The notes: generated from the letters alone by a model not told the origin. 64,000 bases of DNA from Thysanoteuthis rhombus (GCA_963457665.1 OY735207.1:52025015-52089014); one strand, 5' to 3'. Counted from the first letter of the stretch, positions 48,680-60,264 are shown. Numbers and translations are program-made.

Positions 48680-49010
48680 AAAATCTTTTATGATTGCACA
48701 AGATTTCTCTCCGAATGACACAAAAGTCATCAAAAACTTATCAACTATTTATCAGCTTAGAAACTTTGTTAGACTATTTTTACTGAACATTTTTTAATCC
48801 TTGAATCATATCAACTCAACGTAAATAACGAAGGTCTTTCTTTTCTCTTCCAAAATATGTTTCTTACTTAATTTAATTATAACATTTTTACTTCAACCAG
48901 CAAAATAGACACTCGTTACGATCTATCCACGCAATGTCTCCAAATGTTATTGATGAAATCCAGTGACATTCTGTTGAGGCTGGGTATTGGACTGCGTAAG
49001 AACTTTTGGC
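48680..49010. repeat. Partial third copy of the duplicated unit
   Basis: ATGATTGCACAAGA (48,691), TTTTACTGAACATTTTTTAA (48,778-48,797) and CGCAATGTCTCCAAATG (48,932-48,948) match copies A and B in order, at clearly higher divergence. It lies between copies A and B. Confidence 0.65.
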
Positions 49011-49109
49011 AGATACGAAATTTTGTTTCAAATAAATATATGTATTATTTCAAACTTCGATAATGTGTGGGGAAAAAACAAGGAAAATCGAAACAATTAT
49101 TGAGGATTT

Positions 49110-52100
49110 TTAAAGGTATTGTGTGGACAGTCATGGGCGTAGATTAAAGCGTGTAGAGGAAAAATGAAAAGAATTCTCAGTCAAGTTTATTTTTCAATTT
49201 TAGCCAACTTTTCCTCACTCTATTGTCCACCCTTTCATACAATTTTGTCGAAATTCATCGAGCCTTTTGGGGAATATCATTTGTGTAGACTGACGGATTG
49301 GAAGACAGAGTCAGCTTAATATCTATACTTCTACAACTTCTTCGGCAGTGGTAATAAATGTTCTGATGAACACTAACTACAAGCATTTGGTATGATTGCA
49401 CAAGAAAGTCATAACGAAATTGATTGGGAAAAAGTCATAAAAAGTGTATCCACAGTTGATGAGCTCAAAAAATCTCTCCAAGACTACTTTTTCTGAGCAT
49501 TTTTTAATCCTTCAAATCACGCCAACTCAGCATGAACGACAAAAGTTTTTTCTTTTCCTTTCTTTCTGCGTGGGTTACTTTTGAAGTTGTATTATAACAT
49601 CGATTTTTTTTTTACCTCTACCAACAAAGCTGAGATGCGCATACGTATTCACTGGTAACCGTCTGTCCACACAATATCTCCCAAAAGTTCTTAATGAATT
49701 TCAATGAGATTTTCTGGAAGGCTGAATATTGGATTTGTTAATATTTTGGGCTGATGTAGAAATTTTGGTGGGGAGGGACTACAAAGTATGGTGTTCTGGT
49801 TGGTCAAACCACTTCCTGATAAATGTTTTCCAAGGGGCCGAATGTCTGTTCCAGAGTTCCGTTCATATTTGGAAAACAAACGTTCTCCTACACCCAACAC
49901 CCTTTATATTGTACTAGAAAGAGAGAAAAACAAGCAATAGCAACAGATTTAGAAGGAAAGACGGAACGGGAAATGCCTTGAAAGAAACGAGAGAAAGACA
50001 GCCGTTAACTGACACGTCATTTAACTAATAATATCTATCATCTCTTGACAGAACTATAGACAATTCATTTGTGAAGGGGAGCAGTGTAGCCCACACTCAA
50101 TCCATCAGTTTGCTTCCCTCTCTCTCTCTCTCTATCTCTCTCTCTCTGACTGACTCTCTCTTTCTTGCTCTCTCTCTCTCATTTTCTCTCTCTCTCGCTC
50201 TCACATTCTTGTCCTGTTATAATCAACATACAGTACCCATTTCGACACCAAAAATCAAAATAAAATTCATTTTACAAGAACGAGACGATTTCTTAATAAA
50301 TTTGAAAATTGCACCTCCATCGGATACACACAATTTCGCAACAAAGCAACGGATGGAAACATCATTAACGGGTCAAAGGTTAATAGTACGACATATCAGA
50401 GATGATCAATAAGTCCATAGCCAAATGTACATTAGGCGTTAACTACATGTGCTGTATGAGTCATTCATTATTTTTTTATAGTAAAATTAAGAGTCGTTGC
50501 TTTAATATTTTGATGGTGATCCCCTTGGCCTATGGGAAGTACATTGATGAATCGAATAAAACATTAAAAACATACACGTTTTCCAAATTCTTAATTCATG
50601 CAATAATTTCTTACATTTTTGTGAAATACCGTAAAACACGAAAATGTATATTTTTCATAGTTTTTAATTTTGAATCGTTTTGGTGACAAATTAATTTTAT
50701 GATATTTTTATGAAGATACTCGTTTCTGCCTTGTATTCCCAGAGAGGGAATTGTCGGGGTCTGCGGCATATTTTGGGATGAAAAATAATTCTTTTCTTAT
50801 CTTTTTTCGGTTGGCTGGATGTGGAATTAATTGAATTACGCATTGTAAGTATTGAATAGTTTGACCATACTCAGTATTTTACGAAATAACAGAAATGTAA
50901 GATTGATAATTTTGAGATTTTTCCCCTTTGTATTAAATATTTATTTTTCATGATTAAATTTCTGATGAAATATACTTACAAGAGACTGAAGTCAGCCGTT
51001 AGATGTCTTCATTCATTGGCAGAAACCCGTATGTCATTTTCGTGTCTTTTCTAGGGTGACATTTCTGTGTGGGTCAGAGGTTCTGCCTTATGATCCTCTA
51101 TGAAACATCAAACGAACTGAGATATCTTCTAAAATGCTCGAAAAAAAATGCCTTCCTGCCTAGGCTCACCATGTGTGTGTATATGGTATTTTGTGTTTGA
51201 TTTCTTTTGAAAGTATCAGCTTGCTATCAGATGCAAAAGTATATAGATTAGATTCATAACATCAAAGTTTCTATCAGCTAAAAACCTTCTTCCAATGTTC
51301 TCTGACATTGTTTTTATTTTACTGATAAGACGAGCAGTTGATTCAATTTTCATCTGTTAACATTGAGGCAATTGCTTCTCACGTGTGACTGATTTGGTGA
51401 AAGTAATATTTCTGGTCGTTTAGAGAGATCATATACCTGTTGATCAAAAGCAATTGCATTTTTGAAATGGGTGGGGGGAACAATGAGGAATGTATTCTCC
51501 AGACAAAAAGATTTCCCCGGCCCATTCAAATCGAAGACAATTGGAGAGTAAACTGAAAAATTTGATCCCCAAATCTCCCTGAAAGTTTAAATTTCTTGTA
51601 CAAGAATTTTCTTTCATGAAACTATACTTGTAAGGACTGCATTTAACCAATTCTAAAAGGTGATACATAGACCAGAAATATTCTGGAATCAGTCAATACA
51701 TTATCCCATTCAATCAACAGTGAATTAATTTTGTTTATTCTTCTACCAGGAGAGAGTTGAGTATTTGCAAAGCTTGAATTTTTCTCTAATTTTTCTCGAT
51801 TTGAGTGTTGCACGTATGTATTATATACTTCAACATGATCATTTGACAAGTATTTACAACTGTTATCAGACAACGAAGAACAAATTATTTTGATGTAAAT
51901 ATTAAGAGGGAGAAAGGAAAGAGGTATGATTTTTATTTTTAAGGGTGAAGATTAGTGGTAAGTGAAGATTTTATTAATAGTCTCTGCATCGTAATTTGAT
52001 ATTTCTGTCAGGACTAGTTGAATTACTTCAAGATCAGCTGATTTGGTGGGAAAACTACCCAATAACTTCAATGGGAAACAAACTAATTCAATACAGTTCT

Positions 52101-53960
52101 CAAAAAGATAATTGTCATTAGATTCCACTCAAACAGATTGGTCTACCAATTTCAGTATGCTAGGTACCAGTCGTCATCATCATCATCAGTCTTTCAACGT
52201 CCATCGGTGGACATAGACTTTCCCCTGGATTTGCTACACTTCTCTATCGTGGGCGTCGTGGAGCCAATACTTTCTGAATTTGTTTAGCTCGTCTCACCAT
52301 AGAATACTCTGCCGGCCTCAGTTGCGCGTGCGATCTATGGGAATCCATGTCGTGAGTCGAGATATCCATCGGTTGTCTGCCATTCTTGCTGCTTAGCAAG
52401 ACCACTCCCATTTGAGATTTTAATGGATTCTATGATGTCCTTGACTCCTGTCTCTTTCCTGATATACTGTGCGGTCTTGTGATCTCTCCAAGTGAAGCCC
52501 AGCATAATTCTTTCATATGCACGCTGCATGGTTCCTAATTTGTAGATCTGTCTCTTGGTTAGGTCCCACATTTCAGCTCCATAAGTGACTATTGAGAAGA
52601 TGCATATGTTATACAGCCTTCTTTTTAGGATTAATGGGATCTTTTTGCTTTTGAAGGTTGAGCTTGCTCTTCCAAAGGCTTGCCATCCTTGTATGATTCT
52701 TTGCTTGATCTTTCTTTTTAAATCTTTGTCTCACTCGGAAGTTTATTTTTAGTTTTCTGTATGTTATGTTTCTCTTAATCAAACACGTTGATTCGTCTTT
52801 TTTTCTCCTGTAAAATGTTCATCATGTGTTGGACGATAGTGGATCCTTCCAAAAAGCAAGAAATTGACACCAATTTTAGCTAATGTATATTTACTAAGAA
52901 GAAGGAACAAATTTTTAAAATGTATGAGTCCAAATATTGACACCTCAAAAAAAAAAGTACTTGACCCGGCAAAAGAGCGAATTCTACCAGTTTGGAACAG
53001 CGTAACAATGTAACAGCAACCTGGAAATTATTACATAAACGATACTAAACCAAGGCTCAGTACAAGTTATTACCTCTGGTGATGATAATGTGCCAAGGTG
53101 AAGGCCAGTGAGACTAAGTAAGTCAAGTTGTAATGAGGAATAATTCATAGAAGATGAAGACAGTGGGACAAATACACTTTCACTTAAATGCTTTATGATC
53201 GGAACAGCTGCATTATTTGTCAGATTACAGGAGTCAGTTTACACAAATTGAAATGATGCAGACGAGAAAGAAAATGAGCATCAAAATCAGATCAAAGATT
53301 TAAAAAAAAGATAAAATCTAACTTGTAAGGCTTAATTCAGTTTGTGATTCTGCAAATGCAATTGCAAACGATGTACATTATGTTGGATGAATTTACTGAG
53401 AAAGGCAAACAACGGTTATACTGCCAATGTTCAAGAAATTAATAATGTTGTGATGTTTAGATCAGGTGTCAAAATCCTCAGTCTGGAAGAAGCTGGATTG
53501 AACAAACCATAGAAAATTGTTCTGAACACGAACATAGTGAACACAACGTACAAAAATATTCTTTTGGACAATAGTACAAATACCAGATTGTTGAAAAAAT
53601 ACTATGAGAAATATCTAACAGTTTTGATAGAGGAAATAATGAAGAGGAACAGTCTTTGATTACAATATTTATCATTGGCAATCCAATGACAGAAGAGATT
53701 GATCCGCCATCCTTACTTGGAGAGAACGAATTTTTAATTGTGTTAAGATCAATGTTCAACTCCGATGGGAGATTGTTACATTGTACAGAATAGGCGATGG
53801 TAATGCACGCTGTTGAAGATTCTGTGAAGTCAAAGAGGCCACAGGGTCGGGATTCATCCGGCTGAGATGAGGAATCAAGCCAAGATACAAGTGTAGAATC
53901 TCAAGAGGTCTTAATATTAGATTGTATGGCAATTGTACGTAAGCTTAAAAAGACCAAGGA
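49110..53960. repeat. Segmental duplication, copy B
   Basis: Counterpart of 44,210-48,620. It keeps both inverted arms, the CT-rich tract (50,118-50,210) and the 133-bp identical patch (51,155-51,287). It has an RTE insertion at 52,172-52,715 that is absent from copy A. Confidence 0.9.
52172..52715 (-). mobile_element. RTE LINE inserted in copy B only
   Basis: On the minus strand, starting near 52,715, it reads IKQRI-QGWQAFGRASSTFKS (about 52,700-52,640), KKQ-YKLGTMQRAYERIMLG (about 52,555-52,500), WRDHKTAQYIRKETGVKDII and DKFRKY, and ends ATGGACGTTGAAAGACTGATG plus a short (ATG)n. The empty site in copy A (GTACAAGTGAATGGTATTAA, 47,518-47,537) shows that about 10 bp were lost on insertion and that no clear target duplication formed. 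It is strongly 5'-truncated. Confidence 0.92.
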
Positions 53961-54970
53961 TACAAAAAACATGCTTACATCTTTAATGTCTGAAATACAA
54001 GTGAGAACAATACAATGAGGTGTACCTAATAATCGAATTTTTTTTTTCAATGGACTCGGCACAAACGCCCAGGAAAGCATAGCATTCATTACGAAGTTAC
54101 TCAGATAACACACATTCAAAGTAGTGTTTTTCTCACAATCAAACAAAACAGGTGTTGACAGTTTATCTTTTTAAATTGTTAAGTATCTATTTCAGAGAAA
54201 TTGACATGTATTATGCTGTTATCTTTGATACTACTTATGAAATGAGCGATAATAGTTTTGAAGAAGCACTCGAATAACATTCAAAAGAAGAGTCCAATAC
54301 CTTGATGGTTCTGCACGCATTGTAAATTGCTGGATGGAATAGATTTTGTAAAGTATTTATCGAGTCGCTGGACTGACGTCTCCTTTCTCTCTATCAGTAT
54401 GTACCCCTGTTTATGGAGATTTATTGTTTTGAAAATTGCCAGGGGGAATTCACATCAGAGAAATTGACATTGATTTGGCTTGTGAAGCGAATGATCTAAA
54501 GTAATTTTTTTGCAATTCTAGGTTTTCATTCATTTACCGGATGCAATCTGACGGGAAGAAGTTCTGGAAAGACAAAAAATTTTGCTGGAAAGCATTTATC
54601 GAACCACATGATGAGGAATTGGCTGTTTTCCAACAAGTGGTTTTATCTGAAGATTTGCCAAGGAATGATATCATTGAAGGTCTTCAGATATTCACAATGA
54701 GATTCCAAACTTTCCACAGTCTGTAAAATCGCTATATGGTTTCGTATGGTATATGTCCAACAAAATAAATAAATAAATAAATAAACGCTGGAAAACTACC
54801 ACCAACAGAATGTAAAATATTCACTGAGCGCGCTACAGAGCAAGGATGTGGAAATGAGCCGACGGACCGGATCCTGAATTACCGGATCCACGCGGTGTCC
54901 ATTGGCAATATGTGCATGGTGTTATAAAGCCCTTTGCTAACAGATGAACTCCTTGCTCCCGAAACATCAA
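53623..54970 (+). pseudogene. Decayed FTGCD-type protein (middle to C-terminus)
   Basis: In order the readable pieces are: FDRGNNEEEQSL; EEIDPPSLLGENEF; SMFNSDGRLLHCTE; LILDCMAIVRKLKKTKDTKN (53,914-53,973); EESNTLMVLHAL (54,287-54,322); REIDIDL (about 54,458); AILGFHSFTGCNLTGRSSGK (54,512-54,571); then, one frame over, CWKAFIEPHDEELAVFQQVV (54,582 on) and RKLPPTE (54,787 on). From memory this order (a VLDGMA-like strand, HEEADTLM, a GFHSFTGCD signature, a KLPPT segment) matches a large uncharacterised family repeated in cnidarians, molluscs, arthropods and fishes. Function is unknown. Stops and at least one frameshift make this copy a pseudogene. Confidence 0.65.
54768..54785. repeat. (AATA)n short microsatellite
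   Basis: Four to five AATA units inside the FTGCD-type relic, just before the RKLPPTE segment. Confidence 0.9.
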
Positions 54971-55152
54971 TTAAAATGTGCATGTGCAAGGGCAGAAAAC
55001 ACATCGCTGAAATAACTATTGAATTCGTTCCCAAAATGATGTAGTTTACACAGAGAGATGTCTTTGTAAGCAGCGTTAGAATGATGGATAAATCGACGAT
55101 GAAAGATTTTGGGATTCTAATGATTAGATATCTGACTGAAATGACTTTCTAC
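54931..55152 (+). pseudogene. FTGCD-type C-terminal piece, first copy
   Basis: The frame reads LLTDELLAPETSIKMCMCKG then RKHIAE before a stop. The family, as I remember it, ends in a Cys-rich tail preceded by a TDE/APE-like segment, which fits. The DNA is repeated at 55,711-55,932. Confidence 0.5.
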
Positions 55153-55710
55153 GATTTGTTCATATGTACATTGTACTAGATATCTATCTTATCAATAACT
55201 CATTATCACCTACCTGATTTATAGATTTACCCTGTTTTTGAATTGTTGTTAAGCAAAAGCAGTGATTTTACGAAAATGAATTACGTTGATTATGAAAAAT
55301 GCGTTGGTCAGATTACTTTTCAATACCAAAATTTAGATGTGTACGATAATTGTCAGACTGCTCAGAGTTGGTTACAGCCAATCAGGTCCGTACATCGTTA
55401 GTCATTCTGTAAATGTTACAGAAAGTCAAGATAAAATTGTTTAGTTTTTCCAAAGTGAGATATTGAGTATATCGGATCATATCCGAGGGATATCAGCTGT
55501 TTTGTAAAATTTTCATTGAACAAACAATTTTTGTCAACGAAATAGATATAAAGCAGCGAAGAAAAATTGCGGAACATTTTTTTCTAAGATTCACACAAAA
55601 AAACTATCTGAAAACTGTATAACACTGCTGTAAACAGCTCAACATAACATACGACAGTTTTCACCACACAACTTCATTTTACCTACATCCATGAAATCTT
55701 TTAAATAAGA

Positions 55711-55932
55711 CCCTGTGCAAACAGATGAAATCCTTACTCTAGAAGCATCAATTAAATGAGTATGTGCAAGGGCAAAAAACACATCGCTGAAATAACTATT
55801 GAATTCTTTTCCAAAATGATATAGTTTACACTGAGATGTGTCTTTGTAAGTAGCGTTAGAATGATGGATAAATCGACAATGAAAGATACCAGGACACTAA
55901 TGATTACATATTTGACTGAAATGACTTTCTAA
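55711..55932 (+). repeat. FTGCD-type C-terminal piece, second copy
   Basis: 222 bp aligned to 54,931-55,152 at an offset of 780 bp. Shared stretches include AAAACACATCGCTGAAATAA and GCGTTAGAATGATGGATAAA. Separately, TACCTACATCCATGAAATCT before this copy is repeated after it near 55,960. Confidence 0.8.
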
Positions 55933-55989
55933 GAAAACAGTTTTCCCCACACATCATTGTACCTACATCCATGAAATCTTTTAAATGAA

Positions 55990-57195
55990 CATCTTCACTT
56001 ACATCATTTATTCCTTATCAAGAGTCGAGGTGACTTCTTCGGGAACATTGATCAGTAGGCAAGATCATTCCTATTGTAGTGTGTTTGATTGTCAATATGT
56101 AAGCAACATATTTGACCTTGTGCCAGGCTTACAAGTTTTTGGAGTAGGGAAGTATTAGTTAGATAAACACCTTCATAGGTCATTCATATTGTAATTGGTT
56201 CGATAATCACTGGGGTCTTTTCAATTGTGGTCTTGTGTCATACTAAACTAAGCAAGAAAATTTTTCTCTTACATTTTCACTTAAAACTATCAGAAAATTG
56301 TGTATGACTTTGTATGTGTGCTGCACATGTGTTTGTCAACTGAACTTTGTAAATTTTGTTTAAAAACTAAAAATAGATGTCATCCATTCCAGATTATTTT
56401 CCATGATTTTAGTTTCTTTTTTAAAGGAATGAATTGATGAGTATCAGGTCCGCACAACTCGTTTCAGTTAATTACATTGCCAGAACACACTTCCAAAAGT
56501 GCCCAATGGGGTAATATTTTCTTAATGAAATAGTCTATGAAACCATGGTGGTCATTGTAGCTGGGTTAGGAAGGTTCTTGTGCCATCTTCTAGTGCTGTT
56601 GGGAAACTGACCTAACTAGTCAGTGGTGACACCGCGATCGCGCACCATATCATCCCCAATTAACCCCATTGGAAATTAACGAAATTGATTAAACTGAAAC
56701 GGCCAGGATTATGGATTCTCCTGGATTATCTTATGTACTTGCATAATCCCCGTCAAAAATCACTGCACATTTATCTGTGGTTCGACATTTTCACCTAGGA
56801 TTGGAGTATCTGTGGACTCTGTAAAAGATCAAAGACTCGCCCAACTGCTTAGGATCAGAGTGTATTAAGTGTACGCTCACTGAAAATCCGTACGCACAGA
56901 AACTTAGTTACGTTTATGTATTAAAAAAGGCGACCTGTTGCACTTTATTATTCGTTTGGCTCTGTGCTGAATTGGGATAAGTGTGTACTTTGAAAAGTGG
57001 ATGTCTTTGATGTTTTGATCATTTGAAATATTTGAAAATGCTGATCGCGAAAGGCCTTTTCCTTTAGGAAATGAATTTAGTAATGAAAATGCAATCAATA
57101 GGTAATTCATGATTGGAAACCGAGAGCCAATTAATTAGTGAGCAATTGATTAATGCATGGTTCGACACATGTCTCTAAGGATTTCTGTAGATGTA
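55990..57195. other. Intergenic DNA
   Basis: A less AT-rich part (56,560-56,720) includes the palindrome GCGATCGC at 56,635-56,642. No open frame, splice context or repeat partner could be made out. The rest is plain AT-rich DNA. Confidence 0.4.
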
Positions 57196-57207
57196 TATTT
57201 AATGAAT

Positions 57208-57209
<2 letters not shown>

Positions 57210-57261
<52 letters not shown>

Positions 57262-57293
57262 GTCTCTTGCTCATTCTATCTCTCTCTCTCTTA
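57210..57293. repeat. (CT)n microsatellite
   Basis: About 25 CT units followed by an imperfect CT-rich tail. Confidence 0.95.
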
Positions 57294-57423
57294 TTTCAGG
57301 AACGGATGTGTGTTTCAGACCCGTCTCAGATGTAAGCAAGTACAAGTTGGTACAATTTCGGAATATTGATATGAAGAAATGGTATGTATCTATGTGCATG
57401 ATATGAGAGCTTACACTTACACA

Positions 57424-57457
57424 GACGCACACACACACACACACACACAAGTATTTG

Positions 57458-57541
<84 letters not shown>

Positions 57542-57562
57542 ATGTGTGTATGTGTGTGTGCA
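57424..57562. repeat. (CA)n(TA)n(TG)n compound microsatellite
   Basis: CA, TA and TG blocks in succession, making a potential CA/TG inverted pair around the TA block. Confidence 0.95.
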
Positions 57563-57640
57563 TGTGTGTATAAGCAGATATATGTATAATTATCTATCTG
57601 TACGTCTTAGTTTTTTCATATCTATCTTTCTGTCTATACA

Positions 57641-57641
57641 T

Positions 57642-57684
<43 letters not shown>

Positions 57685-57870
57685 GTCTTTTAACGTTTGT
57701 TGTTGGACATAGACCTTCCCCAGGATTTGCCACAATTCTCTATCATGGGCGTCGCGGAGCCAGTATATCCTGAATCTGTCCAGTTCATCTCTCCATCTTG
57801 TGTTCTGTCGGCCTCGGTTTTATATGTGATCTTCGGGGATCCATGTTGTGAGTTGTGATGTCCATCTATA
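57641..57870 (-). mobile_element. RTE LINE 3' end, well preserved
   Basis: On the minus strand the 5' truncation is near 57,870. It reads TSQLTTWIPEDHI, NRGRQNTRWRDELDRFRIYW-like, AHDREL, and GGACGTT..AAAAGACTGATG, ending with (ATG)n (57,682-57,642, 14 units). Low divergence and a long tail suggest one of the younger insertions here. Confidence 0.9.
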
Positions 57871-58189
57871 CATATATCGATCTATTATTCTCTCTCTATA
57901 TATATATATCTATCTCTATATATGAATATATTCGAGCAACAAAATAATTATGAACATATGCAATAATAATACACACGAGTGCATTTTGCGTCCATTTGTG
58001 CATGCTCTCACATTCAAGTTCCTACGTGCTGACTACATATCTACGATAATTGCCCCTTTCGGTCTGTTCATATCCAACTACTAATTTTCATCTGTCTATC
58101 TATATGCTCATATGTGTTACCAGTGTGTACACAAATTATCAATTATAATTATCACAGTAGTACATAGCATCAATTATGATTAATGCAAA

Positions 58190-58191
<2 letters not shown>

Positions 58192-58256
<65 letters not shown>

Positions 58257-58430
58257 ATTTTTTCATCAACAGACAGCTGTTCCGTTGTATTATAACTCTT
58301 CAGTATGGCTATAGACAACACACTTTCCCTTTAAGTACTGCTGGGGAGGATCGAAACTTTTTGTTCAGAGGCAGATGTTCAAACCCAGCCCTATGCAGAA
58401 CTAAACGTTCAGTATTACCGAATTGAGCGA
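58192..58430 (-). repeat. SINE family 2 with (TA)n tail, copy 1
   Basis: On the minus strand there is an A-box-like CTCAATTCGGTAATACTGAA (58,425-58,406), a B-box-like AGTTTCGATCC (58,358-58,348), then a body containing TTGTCTATAGCCATACTGAA (58,312-58,293), ending in (TA)n at 58,255-58,192. The body is shared with 62,262-62,420. Confidence 0.6.
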
Positions 58431-58694
58431 TATATTTACTTTATAATTATGTGCATCTATAGGAGTGGTTCTAATGTGTATATATTACGTATATATGTAT
58501 GTAAACATTCTTTTCTTCTACATGCGTATACACACGCGTTTATAAGTCATTAGCGTTGTATCTTGGAGGCAAGATTGTCTATTTACTAATTCATACATAT
58601 GTATATATGATTATAAATTGTGTTGTATTATAGTGAAACTCCTACTTGAATTGATCTTCTGTAATTACACGGAAAATTATCATTTAGTCTAGAC

Positions 58695-58824
58695 AACGTA
58701 AATAGAATAACCAATTGAAGAAAAAGGGACTGGAGCAGGAATCAAACCTGCGACCGATAGGATAGGCGCTTCAACGTACCATTGAGCACCCCTATTTTCA
58801 TTAATTGTTCATTCTATTCACGTT
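58695..58824 (-). other. tRNA-like sequence inside a 33-bp inverted repeat
   Basis: On the minus strand the T arm is perfect: GCAGG, loop TTTGATT, CCTGC (58,751-58,735). Before it comes GTGCTCAATGGTACG, a plausible A box. The anticodon arm and acceptor pairing are not convincing. The flanks 58,695-58,727 and 58,790-58,824 are inverted repeats with about 28 of 33 matches (AACGTAAATAGAATAA versus, reversed, AACGTGAATAGAATGA). Confidence 0.6.
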
Positions 58825-58966
58825 ATATCGGCTTCGTGATTTATTAACTGAATAAAATTAGATAAATTATATTAATAGATACTGAAAAATGAGTGACTGA
58901 TGTGACAAAAAACATTTTTAAAAAGTCTTCTAGTGAGGTTGATGTATAAAGCTGTAAGGCTTCCGA

Positions 58967-58967
<1 letters not shown>

Positions 58968-59004
<37 letters not shown>
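58968..59004. repeat. (TA)n microsatellite
   Basis: About 18 TA units. I found no SINE body next to it. Confidence 0.95.
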
Positions 59005-59009
<5 letters not shown>

Positions 59010-59104
59010 ATTATCATTTGGAAACGGAAAAATGGGTTGCTGCAGGAATCCAATATGCGTTCAACAGGAAGCTGTCATAATGCAACGCCGCTCTTGTCAT
59101 TTTG

Positions 59105-59215
59105 AAGAATCATCTGAAGCAGGCTGTTAAGTGCTTTGGTGAGCTGGTATCATTTTTTTTTTACCTCTTTTGGGGGAACTAAAAGGGCTCCGAGTTTTTA
59201 TGTAGCCAGATAAAG
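59105..59215 (-). mobile_element. Short RTE LINE fragment (RT region)
   Basis: The minus strand reads CTTTATCTGGCTACATAAAA, then CTCGGAGCCCTTTTAG and CACTTAACAGCCTG. It matches 9,815-9,910 of the longest copy (CTTTATCAGGCAACATAAAG). Confidence 0.6.
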
Positions 59216-59846
59216 AACATTTTTATCCGAAGGGTATGGGCAATTTTCGCAACGGAAAATCATATGCATAAATATATTTTGCTTCTTACAAAAAACATAA
59301 TTTTGGGGCATTGTTTTGATTCAAAAATTATTCACGTATCCATCAAATTAAAATGTATATTTTTTTTCTGTAAAAGTAAAGTTAAACCTACGTTTATTTT
59401 TTTAAAAATAATTGACTATGAAGCTTAAATCATTTTTCAAGAACTGAATAAATACGCTGTTTGAATTTATTTGATAAAAACAACAAAAGTGGAGATAAAA
59501 ATCAAGTGAATTCGAACTGTTTTTACAAAAGATAAGTAATACGTGATTTTTTTGCAAATCAGGCAAATTCACTGTTTCAGCTCAACATGAAGGAGACAAA
59601 AACAGAGCTGTAGATAAAGGAAATTTACATTCATTCATACATATCTAAATCGATTCTTTTCAACTTATAACCCCCCCACCACCACCACCAAAAAAAATTG
59701 ATTTTCTCTTCTCATTTGGGAAAGAAAAATATGATTTATGAAATCCCCCTACCAAAATGAAAGATAGCCAGATATTATTTGATATTTTTTTTAACAAATT
59801 TCGTATAATCGAAATCCCAATCAACTTTCAGACATTTTAATAACAG

Positions 59847-60046
59847 GGAAAGCTGCAAGTTGACCCCTCCGAGGATGCCTGTGGACTCACGCAAGTCTGC
59901 ACGGGAGAGAGTCTGAACAAACCAGACAGAGGATGTGCTACACTCTTCCCAAGATTCAATCTCACAACTTGCCAGTTAGTACTCACAATGGATACACTCA
60001 AACAGTTTTTTGACTCGAATTACCTTGGCTCGCTTGATTGCGTCGT
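59847..60046 (+). CDS. Candidate host exon (unidentified, Cys-containing)
   Basis: A 67-codon open frame without a Met start reads GKLQVDPSEDACGLTQVCTG, later RGCATLFPRFNLTTCQLVL, and ends GSLDCVV at a TAA (60,048-60,050). It begins right after an acceptor-like TTTTAATAACAG and contains a donor-like GT at 60,047 (GTGTAAGA), giving a 200-bp exon. Base composition is near 50 percent GC against roughly 30 percent around it. It has five cysteines and an NLT sequon, suggestive of an extracellular protein. I do not recognise the family. The polypyrimidine tract is weak and the reverse strand is also partly open, so it may be an old repeat instead. Confidence 0.35.
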
Positions 60047-60264
60047 GTAAGAAGATAAAAGAACATGTTTTATTTCTGCATTGTCAAAAGTGCAGTTATT
60101 TTTCCCTAGGCAATGCTGGGATTCCTGTTGCATGCCGACAGCGAATATTGATATAAAAGTACTTGTAACTCATCTTGGCTGTGGTAGGAGAAAGACAGGC
60201 GTCAAATTCGACCACATTATCGAAGGAATAATGTTAAAGTGATTCTCTGCTTGAGTGTAGGTAG

